Assembly (NCBI GenBank): GCA_020080175.1
Contig: JAGHQL010000094.1
Span: 38,501-102,500, forward strand
Source: Glutinoglossum americanum
Taxonomy: Eukaryota; Ascomycota; Geoglossomycetes; Geoglossales; Geoglossaceae
DNA: 64,000 nucleotides
Direction of reading: 5' to 3'
The notes under the pieces are model-generated. The model saw only the letters and a list, made by a program, of their open reading frames with translations. It was not told the origin of the DNA and ran no database searches. Position numbers and translations under genes: made by a program. Shown piece by piece: positions 1 to 10,365 of the stretch (positions are counted from its first letter, which is position 1; every line of letters starts with the position of its first letter).

Positions 1-203
1 TTGCGCCATACTCACCTCCACTTGAACAACTTCGCAACCTTCCACCGACGGAGCTGTCACCTCCGCTGCTCTCTTCGTACCCGCCTTCTCCCTCTCCGCC
101 CCCTTTCGCGACCGAAATACACCCGCCACCTCCTCGAACCTCTAGCCCCAACTTCCTCCCTCCACCGCTCATAACCGCCTCTCTCAGCCTTCTCGCTTCA
201 AAA

Positions 204-614
204 ATGCCGCTTCAGAAGTACTTTTCCCCCGCATTCGTCGGTCGTCGCCTTCGCCCCATGGAACGCGGGTATTGGCGTATCCCCATCACCGCGTGGGAAG
301 TCGGCGTTAAGGAACAGTTTTGGCGCTTCCTGGAGGAGTACGTTGGGGACGGGAGGGCAGGGTGGGGGGTTTGGGTTTCTAGAACTGTTGAGATGGTAAA
401 TGGGAGTGCCGTGGAGAAGGAGGGTGCTGTAGGAGTGGGGGTGTGTGAAGTGAGGGATAGTGGTGCGGAAGCCGAGATCGTGAGGGTGTATTGCTGGGGT
501 GAAGTTGTGGGATACGTGTGGCTTGTCATGATTATCGCTAGTGACAGGAAGGCCAGAGGGTCCAGGTGCTGTTGGGTCGATGGAGGTGAACAGTTTGTAA
601 TTCGGATGGCTTGA
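204..614 (+). CDS. unrecognised 136-residue protein
   Basis: An uninterrupted frame opens with an ATG in a good context (TCAAAA before it), after a pyrimidine-rich leader, and ends at TGA 612-614. I do not recognise a named domain. The composition is protein-like rather than low complexity: an N-terminal LRPMERGYWRI stretch, a WGVWVSR segment, an acidic middle, and a C-terminal CCWVDGGEQFVIRMA that reads like a folded beta-rich domain. The Trp/Gly-rich blocks look like a small conserved Pezizomycotina family, but that impression comes from memory and is unchecked. There is no signal peptide or clear membrane helix. The gene is convergent with the RhoGAP gene that follows. A further intron cannot be excluded, but none is needed to keep the frame open. 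A shorter frame on the other strand over the same bases is Ser/Thr/Pro-rich and less convincing. Confidence 0.6.
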   Translation: MPLQKYFSPAFVGRRLRPMERGYWRIPITAWEVGVKEQFWRFLEEYVGDGRAGWGVWVSRTVEMVNGSAVEKEGAVGVGVCEVRDSGAEAEIVRVYCWGEVVGYVWLVMIIASDRKARGSRCCWVDGGEQFVIRMA

Positions 615-1539
615 GTCTTATCGTTTTTTCGTTGGTGTCTTGGAATCTAATACCCCCTTTCTTGTCACGACTCCGGCGTTTTACAAACCTCTTGGGGATA
701 ATTGGGTAATAAAGGATATTAATTTGTTTATACCTTTATTGTTCTTCGGTCTCTTGGCGGATCTTTGGTTGGGCCTTTTGAAAAAAGATTATGGAGTTGG
801 CGTTTTGGTTTAGCGGTCTTTCAAAAGTGGCGATTTAGTGGGTGTTGATCTAGTAAGGTCACTAGTAAGGTCACTAGGGAGGTGCGACGGCTATTTAATG
901 ATCTAGAGTGGGTGCTTAGAATATGCATATGTGAAGGGCGTTTACAGTCAACTTTCAGAAGCGCTGATTCAGTCTGGGTAAATCCATTTCATTTCTGACA
1001 GAAAAATGAAATAAAGGAAAACCCTGGCTTAATATTTAACCCTTGAACGCAAATGATTCCCTCCGCTCTCAACCTTCATCATAACCAGAGTCACACCCCT
1101 CCTTGCACACCCCACGCTAGTTATCATTCACTCGAAGGTTAAAAACAGGATGAGGTAGACATTAGATACAATAGTACGTGCATTTCGACTAGCGCATTCC
1201 GAACTCCGGTTTTTTTCCAAATGCCAAGGGGGGCAAGCAAAAAAGGAGAAAGGGGTCAGGGTTTCGAGAAACCGCTCAAGCTGCATTCTCGGATGGCTTG
1301 GCTTTCTTTTGTTCAAATCTTCGACCGATTGGGGCGGAGATAGGAGAGGATATAGGGACGTGAAGGTCATGATAGGCTCCTTGCGTTTTGGCTTGATATG
1401 ATTCGCGCTTGAAAACTGAAGGAACGACAATTGAAGAGAGATGATTTTGCTGGATGAAGCATCTGATAAAAGCAGCCGAATTGGAAGAGAAGTAGACTCC
1501 GAGCTTTAATTAGTGCGAGTAGTAAATATCCTCCCTGCT
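615..1539. other. intergenic, convergent 3' ends
   Basis: No gene is supported here. It holds the 3' flanks of the 136-residue gene and of the RhoGAP gene. A 12-bp unit (TAGTAAGGTCAC) occurs twice in tandem near 850-875. Several AT-rich stretches (about 700-730 and 1010-1040) could hold polyadenylation signals. Confidence 0.6.
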
Positions 1540-4500
1540 TCACCCAGCCCCAGTAACGCCTAGTCCTGATTGGCCTGGCTGCTGCTTCCCCCAGCCAGGG
1601 TGATGGTACTGACTCTGTCGATTCCCCTTATCATTGTTATTATCCTGACTTTCAGAAGATCCGGCTCGTTGAGCATATGGAGAATTTGGATTGCTGAAAT
1701 CGAAGTTGTGGGGATGGTTATTTTGGGATTTAGGATTGAATAGGGTATTTTGATTGCCGGGCCCCTGAACATGGCGTACAGAGCTCTCCTTCTGCCAGGC
1801 GTTGGCTTGGTAAGGATCGATGTCGACGCGAGTAGCCACTGGATTACTACTACGACCCTCTTTTGACCGAGGGGATGGGGTGTCGGTGGCTGTTGTGACA
1901 GTTCGTTTGGGCGACTTGCCGATGTCGCCGTAGCGCTTCAGTATCTCCTTAGTTGTGATATCCGCAGTGTTACTGTAGAGTGATGTATCGCCCAGGATAG
2001 ACTGGAGATCTTCCGGTACCTGGAGATCGAGTCAGCCAACCGTAACGTCGTAATTTCTTATCGGGCGACTTACTTCGCACATAGTGTCATTGCATTCAAT
2101 CAAGGAATGAACAGCTTCAATTGCTAGAAAGCTGTCATCCATGCCGACATTCTTGCTACTGGAGTAGAGGATATTCGGGGTAATGACTGTTGCAAGGTTG
2201 TGAATATCCATTTTACTACCGGATTCTTCGTCAACATGAGAAAAAGAGGAACACCATCCCAAGAAAGTGAACAGGATCTCCATCGAGTCTCTGTGGCTTT
2301 TTGGGAGGAGACAGCAGGTCAGATGTAACACTCTCCTTCTCTTGTCTTCATCTTGAATTTCTAGAACCGGTTAGCAGGGATCAAAATAGTTTAGAATGAT
2401 CAAGTCTTACTTTGCGATGTGATGAAGAGTCTGTGTAGCTTGAATGTCAACATCGGATCTGGCAGCTCTCTTAAGAACTTTTTCAGGAGAGCAGCCACTT
2501 GCACGGGATGCTCCTTGGTCAGGTCCACAGATTCGCTGCCCTTGCTATCGATAGCCTCTGCAAGCTCCTTTAGCCGTCGGATGTTACCATTCTTTCGGAA
2601 GACCCCTTCAACAGACATATCCATTTGCCGCATAGCGGAAACAGCGTCGTCGATCAGCGCTGGGATTCTTAGAGCACCGGGCCCAACGCCGAAAGTGCAC
2701 TCCGCACCATCTTTGTCCACGAGCGCGTCTAGTGCAACACCGAAAGCACCCTTCTTTTTTCCGGACCGTTTCCCGTCATTCTTGAACGCCTTTCCAAACT
2801 TTCCCCAAAATGTTGGCTTTCGAGATTCGATAAGGCCTAGTAGCTCTTCGAGGTTGAAGTGGCCTTCAAGAAGGGGTTCCATCGATAGGACGGCCACATG
2901 TCGCACGATAAAGTACTCTAAGGCGGATAACTCCGAAAAGTATTTCTTTCCCCGTTGGGCGGGAGGTTCGCCGCTCATAGGCGCGTCACCATCTTGACCT
3001 CCGGAGCCTCCTCGTTGATGGCCGTTGATAAGCCTGGGCTTTTCTGATTTCGATTGTTCAAGCAGATGCTTCGCGCCGTGTTTGTAGGCGTTTGGTCGCT
3101 GCTCTCTTGCTTGCTCGGCCGCCACAATACGTGGAATGTCATCTAGTGTAAGGGCGTCTTGGTTGCCGAACGTGAGTTCTGCTACTGCCTGGCCATCAGC
3201 GTCCTTGTCCTCTATGATTTGGAAACCGTGATTTCTCGAGTCTGAACCATCCGCTCCCGCTGAGCCAGGCCGGACACTCCGGCCTTCAGGACCATCGATG
3301 ATCCTAGATGTCCGTGCCTTCTTGGTCGTTGTAGAAAGATGTTTGTCCATTCTCTTGGACCTCATCCTCCGAATGTTGTCTAGAGTATTTGCATAGGCAT
3401 TGGACGGTCCGACCTGTTCGTCCACACCATATGATTTGGATCTTATGTCTGGCCTCAGCATAGGGCCTGGGGATGAGGACAACCTGTGACCCTCTCTCGA
3501 GTCGTAATTGGTTAAATTGGGATCGTCTGGTGAGCAATAAGGAGTCAATGGAACGAACGCTTCACAGATACTTCAACAAAGACACTTACCGGATGTGTGA
3601 GGAAGAGTTCCACCAGCTCTCAGCATCTCTAGGAGTCTCGCAAGTGCAACTCTGAGCAAAAATACGTATTGTTGTAATCTTGTAACGCGCTCAATTCCTC
3701 CGATTGACTTGGGAAAACGACTCTCGCAGGTCTGGCACGCCATGCGCTCCTCCTCCTCGCTCCATCTTGCGTCTTGTATACTTCTTCCTAGCTCTCTAAC
3801 ACAGTTGCCACAACTCATACAACCGAGATGCCATCGCCGATCACCAAGCCGCGCACACTCTTCTTCGATTGGACGCCTACATAGTGAGCAAAGGTCGGAG
3901 CGTTGGTCTGCCAGCCCATAAACGCCAGCGGTGAAATCTAGGGAATCGTCTGCCTCTTTGATAGCATCCAAATCGCCCAGGCCATCCATAAATTGATTGA
4001 GGCCCTCCACATTGTCTTTTTCTCGTTCTAGTTTGAGCGACCCTTGAAGGCTGATCCTAATCAACAGCTTCAGGTAGTGCGCTAGGCCCGTGACCAGGGA
4101 TAACAATTCCTGTGTGACCCCTAGTTTCCGAACCCCCGTATCTTGGGTTTTTGATAACAGTGAGAAGAAGGCCACAATTTTCTTACAGAGAAGTTTTGCT
4201 TCTCGAGGGTAGGACAGCCCTGCAGGAATTGAATTAGAATGTTTAATGTGATGTGGAGAGAGAGCAGTGTGCAGGATGTTCACCTTTCATGCCTTCCGAA
4301 ATCATAAGCGCATCTAACTTATCCGCTGATGTGAACAAGATATCCACGTGCCAGATAAATTTCTTCGCAATCAATACACCGTCGACATATGCGCCGTTGC
4401 TGACGTGAAGGAGCATGTCCGAGATACAAGCAGCGGAGGATTCTTCAAAAGAAGAAAGTGTGCTCCAAATGCGATATACTTTCTCTTCCATCCTCTCCTC

Positions 4501-5369
4501 CTTCTCTCGAACCGTCTCCCGCTCCTCGTCTGTCGCATCAACACCGTGGTGGGACATATTGTCACTAATAGCGCCAGGCGGTGCAAGGCGAACATTCCAG
4601 AATTTGTGGATCATGTAACACTCTGGATGCCAGTGCTGATTTTGCCCATTGCGGAAGATCTCCACGAATTGTTTTAGTATAGCTGTTTGGCAACCACTGC
4701 ATTTTTGCGCAAACTGAGTTGAATAATGGTAGTGACAATACACCTTCCCCTCATGCTCGTAATAGCTGTCCTGAGCGCCGAACACCGTTGGGCAAATAGA
4801 GCAAGTAAAGTGTTCGATGTGATATTTTCGATCCAAGGCTGTAATGTAGGAACCCCGGAGAGCGCCACCGCATTTGAAGCATAAAAGGTCTAGTCGTCGG
4901 AAGTAGTCGACCTCACAGAGTGGATATTGGCCGTTGTTCTCCTCATCATCAACAGGGAAGAACTTAGAAGCCACAATTTGTCCGCAATCCTTCCCGTCAA
5001 GTGTTAGCTAGGAAATACTTCATCTGATTCCGTAAAGTTCTATAGGGGACTGCTTACTCTGCATTTGAAACATTCCAGGTGGAAAGTGCCTCCTAACGCT
5101 CTCACAAACTGTCCAGTTAAGGGCTCTTCACACTTTTTGCAAACTCTTGTCGTGCCGCTTGTGCTTCTGTTTCCACCACTGCCGTTTGTCCGTGAGCGGT
5201 CTCGAACACCTGCTACCCTCTGATTCTCTACATCTCTCCCCAATTGGCTGTCTACTGGTGATAGAGATCTCGGAGCATCAACCGATCTGTCGGTTCCCGC
5301 TTGATTGAGGTGATCTCGAGAGTTCTGTCGTTCAAACGCATATTTATCATTCACTCTAGGAGACGGCAT
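1540..5369 (-). CDS. lrg1: Lrg1-type LIM-domain Rho GTPase-activating protein
   Basis: Six exons on the minus strand: 5369-5058, 4989-4284, 4219-3590, 3526-2411, 2360-2074, 2019-1540. Introns are 50-68 bp with GT...AG ends, and the spliced frame codes 1,176 residues. Zinc-binding LIM modules lie at the N-terminus (CKKCEEPLTGQFVRALGG near residue 76, CFKCGGALRGSY near 140, then KCSGCQTAI), and a later one starts CSLCRRPIEEEC. A C-terminal RhoGAP domain carries the arginine-finger segment GVFRKNGNIRRLKEL near residue 860. Several LIM modules followed by RhoGAP is the architecture of yeast Lrg1 and Neurospora LRG-1, which stimulate GTP hydrolysis by Rho1 and so restrain beta-glucan synthase and the cell-wall-integrity pathway at growth tips and septa. 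The first exon splices exactly inside LIM1 (CFKCR then DCGQIVASKFF), which supports the model. The tail after the GAP domain is Gln/Asn/Ser-rich and probably disordered. Rga1-type proteins are the main alternative, but they usually have fewer LIM modules. Confidence 0.9.
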
Positions 5370-6661
5370 TTGATTGTTGAATTCGAGCTGAGGAGGCAGC
5401 AGACTGTCAAACAAGGCGCAACATGAAAATCGCACTGGTGGGGGAGTGGACAACCAGATTATCAATGCCAAACACGAATTGCCGACAGGTCTCAGTCGTG
5501 CACGTCGGGCAGCGCAGGTGGCTTGTCACTGGTTCGCGACGAAGAGTAAATGTGAAACCCCCCCGAGCAACTGTGTAAATTTAGAAAAGACCTTGCTTTG
5601 ACGTTAGAAGGAACGAATGCAGAGTGATGTGGTTGATGCTGACAAGCCTGGGCCGGGTAGGAAAGAAGTCGGCAGTCGAATGGCTCGGTTCGTGAGTTGC
5701 TGTTGTGCTGGTTCGAGATTGTCAAGGCCGCCAGACGCAGATCAAGGAGGCGAAGCAACACAAGACTTTCCGCTATTCGCGATCACGAAGGACCGCACCT
5801 GCGACGAGTCAAAGGAATGGTGATATGTAGAGACTGCAAAGTAACTCGACTCGGCTGGAAAGAGGTGTTGAGTTGGTAGGCAGTGAAATTTAGGGTTAAA
5901 GTGGTCTTCACTGGTAATGTGCGTATGGTCATTGCAGCGCGTAGGGTATATACGTAGGAAACACTCTCTCATGCATTGGGTAATTTTACACGACGCGCAC
6001 GCGGAACATCTGATAATAGCATGTTTTCTGTCGGAAACAACTCATTTCCTGCATCAGTCGGGAAAGAAAACCTGAATTATGCGATATGAAGCCGTCGCGG
6101 CCTTTGTATACAGTCCTTCACAGGGTAATTTTCTGGTACCACTGCCTAAGAGGCAGCCTGCAATCCCTCACATATTAATTCGGCCGCATGTATTTCTGAT
6201 CCATAGGAGCCAACAGGCATGAATGTAAGCACATACATGGCACGAAACAGCTTTTCACGTCTGCGTGGATCAGGAAGGAGGGAGAAAGGAACTGCCAGGC
6301 TTTGTGTATCTCGTGATTCCACATTAAGGTGCCCCATAGAAGGCAGGCTGACGGTATGGGGCAAATTTTCTACCCTCTACGAGACGAGATCAGATATCCG
6401 GAAGCCAGTAGGCACATGACTTTTGCATACTTATATATTTTGAGCCCCAATTTCATTAAAAGGTCTATTCTCGTCTAAGCGATAGTATGAGTGCGTAGCT
6501 GCCTTGTAGTGGCTAATCCGTTTGCACGACTTGGAGGGCGCGACCAAAAACTAGATCCTTCTTCCTCTGGCCCCTTGCCAGACTTCAACCTCTTCCATCA
6601 TCTCCGAGGCGATCTCTGACCTTCGTCTTCGCTACCTTCCACGGCCACGGTAACAAGGAAA
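5370..6661. other. divergent promoter region of the RhoGAP and E2 genes
   Basis: This 1.3 kb holds the upstream regions of two divergently transcribed genes. Short open frames exist on both strands but none has family-like content. I see no repeat or RNA gene in it. Confidence 0.6.
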
Positions 6662-8487
6662 ATGTCAAATCATTCGATCATTCGCCTTACCCGCGTATGT
6701 CGATCGGACTGATCTTTTGATCTCTTGGTTGACGCCGCTAACGATGACCTAGGAGCTGAGCGATATCCAAAAATCTGCGGATCTTTGTACTTCTAATCTG
6801 GCCCTCCGTAAGCTGAGGTGCATATGCTAATAGCCTCTTCGTAAATAGCGCTTGCCGTAGCTTGTCGCGATGTGGACGTCCGTAATGTCAAGGCTATCAT
6901 AATTGGTCCTCCAGAATCGCCTTACGAATTTGGTTTCTTCGAGGTACGCTTCTGATCACCGGAATGCGAATTCTTATCTAACGTCATAACCTCAAAGTTC
7001 GCTCTCAAGTTCAGCAGAGGTACTCTCGGCCGGCATGACAGCTACGCTTCCGTTAACTGACATCTTAACTAGAGTATCCTGGCAAGGCTCCATCAGTCAC
7101 TGCTACAACAACAAATGGGGGCCGGTGTAGATTTAACCCTAATATCTATGCGCAGGGGAAAGTGTGCTTGTATGTTTTGAGGCTTTTGTTATTTGGGAAG
7201 TAGAGAACCTTAACTGACTTATCGATTCACACTAGGTCTATTCTTGGGTACGTTGATCGCACTGACATTTATGGTCTCTCTGGTCCTGACGGGCTATTTG
7301 CAATATAGAACATGGCGAGGAGAGAGAGGGGAGGAGTGGTCGTCGGCACAGGGATTGGAGTCCATTTTGATTTCAATTCAGAGCCTAATGTCCTCTAATC
7401 CATATGAAAACGAACCTGGGTTTGAAGACGCAAAGTCAGAAAATGACCAGAAGAATATCGCCGACTATGTTGCCAAAGTACGACCCTTCTTTAGGTATCC
7501 CTAGCGCATCCCCTCCTAACTCGTGACAGATTCGCCATGAAACCCTACGCATTTCCGTCATCCAACGGTTGGAAGAATACCTAGGAATTAACCCAGACGG
7601 CACCGTTCAGGCTCCTCCGTCGTCTGCCTCCGACGATTCTGGCGACGGCGAAGACGCTGCTCTCGACGATCTCTCTCCCGTCTTTGAACCGTTTAAAGAC
7701 CTTTGCAAGCGCCGTTTCCTATGGTACTACGACTCTTATCTCCTCACCATATCAGAAAATAAAGGCAAAGTTACAGAAGGTCAGCCGTTTGCCAAGATGC
7801 CGTTCGAATGCACGGGTAATGGCATGGAAGGAAAATTTGGGTATCCAGAGTTAGAGAGGAGACTGAAATTCATCGGGGAGATGCTCGACAAGGAAACCGA
7901 GAACTGGGCTGCTGAAGGACTGCTAGCGAAGAAGAAGGAGACCGGAGTTGCAGCAAATCTACAGCGACAGTTTGAGCAAACAGTTGAGTTTTATAAGAAA
8001 GACGATAGTGTTACACTGGATATCGAGCTGGTCGAAAACAACCCCTTTGTGTGGCAAGTCACTTACTTCGGTCGACCGATGACGAATCTGGACGGTGGTT
8101 TATTCAAGATTGGGATATACTTTAGTCCTCGTTTCCCGGAAGAGCAGCCGAGAGTCAAATTCGCGACTCCCCTCTTTCATCATAGGATTTCGAAAGACGG
8201 TGTGCCGTGTTATTTTCCCAAACGGACTGAAGAGGCGAAGTCTCACGTAGAGGCCATCATCGAGGCACTAGAAGAAGAGTCACCACCCTACGACCCGCGC
8301 ACTATGGTTAATCCAGAGGCATCAAAGTTATATTGGGGAACGAAGGACCAGAAGAAGGATTACAATCGGAGATTGAGACGCTCTGTGCAGAGGAGCATGG
8401 AGTAAGTTTTGTTGATTTTTATACTAAACTGATTGGATCCTCTGGGTTATCCGACAATTAAGCTAATGATTTGCTTTTAGGGAATAA
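6662..8487 (+). CDS. UBE2Z/USE1-like ubiquitin-conjugating enzyme with two UBC domains
   Basis: Nine exons give 446 residues in one frame: 6662-6694, 6753-6786, 6849-6943, 6998-7019, 7073-7169, 7236-7247, 7309-7477, 7530-8401, 8481-8487. Exon 4 is 22 nt and exon 6 only 12 nt. The first domain is a canonical E2 of the UBE2Z class: [40 protein letters not shown] with the catalytic Cys near residue 93, then ISIQSLMSSNPYENEPGFE. A second UBC-like domain begins near residue 310 (PFVWQVTYFGRPMTNLDGG, FSPRFPEEQPRVKF, DGVPCYF). The enzyme should take ubiquitin from E1 and pass it to substrates or an E3. In animals UBE2Z works with the E1 UBA6; which E1 serves this protein is unknown. The donor of intron 2 was chosen so that the product reads SADLSLAVACRD. 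The last intron changes only the final residue. Confidence 0.88.
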
Positions 8488-9066
8488 GTGCAGTGCCTTT
8501 TCAGTAGGAAGACGCTCAGGTAGCTTTTCATTGGGCCAAACTGCTAGACACTTTGAGGGGGGACGATTTCCTCACATCAGATATTCTATTCTATTTCCAC
8601 ATATCTTCCCTAGCGTTGCCAACCCGATTACCATCTTTTCAGCCCTTAGCAGGCAGGGCGAATTATGAGCAATCGTGGGAATGTCCTATACTGCCATGTG
8701 ATATTCGTTCCTTCCTTTACCCTAATGTTATGTCCTGACATATGGGGGGTCTCTTAGCTAGGAGTTGGACGGGGATTGTTAGCTCAGCATTTGTTGCACA
8801 GGATGGCGGAGAACCAGGCGCCTTTAAACTTTATGATGACAAGAAAATGATTGCTACCTAATACATGTCTTTGCATGAGCCGTGACCAAAAAATTCTGGA
8901 AAATTAAAATAATTGGTATATACACGTGACCACAAATTATACTAGGGGTTCAAGTTTCTTGTCAACCAAGTTAGCAAACAACATAATCGTAGTAATCATA
9001 GATGTAAGTCTTTCCCGATAAAAATCTTTCAGTTCAATTGATAATATACTGACTTTATAGCCAAAA
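8488..9066. other. intergenic between the E2 and erg26 genes
   Basis: It holds the 3' flank of the E2 gene and the erg26 promoter. The last 150 bp is AT-rich with a TATA-like GGTATATA. No gene is seen. Confidence 0.6.
8923..8928. promoter_or_regulatory. CACGTG E-box upstream of erg26
   Basis: A palindromic CACGTG lies about 140 bp before the erg26 start, next to a TATA-like sequence. Fungal sterol genes are commonly controlled by the bHLH regulator SREBP/SrbA, and E-box-type elements are bound by bHLH proteins. The site is exact; its function is inference. Confidence 0.3.
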
Positions 9067-10365
9067 ATGGCCGCCCCGAACCTCCCAAGCCTCGGTTCTG
9101 TTATCATAACTGGTGGCTGCGGTATGCTCGGCCACCACATTGTCAATTTGCTCCACCAACGGCATCCCCAGAGTCAGATCTCCGTCATCGATATCCACAC
9201 TTCCCGCAACCGACACACAGACCCCCAAATCAAGTACTTCGATGCGGATATCACCTCTCAAGATGCGGTGCTCGCCGTATTCCGGGAGGTCCAGCCGGAC
9301 ATCGTCATCCACACCGCTTCGCCGACGCTAATGGGGGGAAGCAAGGAGTTCTTCGAGAAGGTGAATGTAGGGGGCACCAGATGTCTGCTAGAAGTCAGCG
9401 CGGAGATGGGGGTTAAGGGATTTGTTTACACCAGCTCTGCGAGCGTGATCAGCGATGGCGTGTCGGATCTGATCAATGCGGATGAGAGGTGGCCTTATGT
9501 TCCGCAGAATTTACAGAATGAGATTTACTCGCAGTCAAAGGTAAGGGGTTCCTTTCTTGTTTCAGAAAGTGGCGTGTGTACATTCAATTAGGCATTTTGC
9601 AGATGCTGCAAGGAGTTCGAGAGGCACAAGGCTGATTTACGACATCTCTCACAGGCGGACGCCGAAGTCCTAGTCCTAGCCGCAAACCGTGGTGCCAGTG
9701 GTATGTTAACTACCGCCCTTCGGCCTGCTGGCATTTTTGGCGAAGGAGATGTACAACTCGTTGTACGCATGTACGACGCATACAAAAGTGGTAAAACGGG
9801 CTTCCAGCTCGGTGACAACAACAACCTCTTCGACTTCACCTATGTCACTAATGTTGCACATGCACATCTCCTTGCGGCTGTCGCACTTAAATATACACAC
9901 AGCACCAAGATGCCCGTGCCCGAAGAGCGGAAAGTCGATGGTGAAACCTTCTTCATCACCAACGATCAGCCCACTTACTTCTGGGACTTTTCTCGTACGG
10001 TGTGGAAGGCAGCAGGCGATACGACGGGTATTGACGTCAAGATTATTTCAAAGGATATAGGGCTCGCCCTAGCCACAATCATGGAGTGGCTGTGGTGGGC
10101 AGCTGGGAAGGTGCCGAGTTTGTCGAGGAAGCAGGTGAAGTTTAGTTGTATGACTCGGTATTATAATATTGGGAAGGCGAAGGAAAGATTGGGATATAAG
10201 CCAATCGTGTCCTTGCCGGATGGCATTGAAAGGACTATGAAGGTGCGTATATCCACTTTCTCTGTTTTTGCCTTTTTAGGCCACCCACTGACCGCACGGT
10301 GGCTGACGAGCTGATAGTGGATAATGGACCAAGAGGCTGCCGAGAATGAGAAAAAGTCTCAGTGA
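9067..10365 (+). CDS. erg26: sterol-4-alpha-carboxylate 3-dehydrogenase (Erg26-like)
   Basis: Three exons, 9067-9540, 9655-10242 and 10318-10365, code 369 residues, the usual length for Erg26. The N-terminus is a Rossmann NAD(P)-binding fold (SVIITGGCGMLGHHIVNLLH, followed by an Asp of the VIDIH strand), and the catalytic YxxxK of the 3-beta-HSD/short-chain family is present as YSQSK just before intron 1. ALRPAGIFGEGD and FDFTYVTNVAHAHLLA are typical of the 3-beta-HSD family. The enzyme oxidatively decarboxylates the C-4 carboxysterol intermediate in ergosterol synthesis at the ER, together with Erg25 and Erg27. A hydrophobic segment near residue 300 (ALATIMEWLWWAAG) may help membrane association. 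An alternative acceptor upstream of 9655 (after CACAAG) is possible, but the one chosen restores the frame directly. A related NAD-dependent sterol dehydrogenase paralogue is the only serious alternative. Confidence 0.85.
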
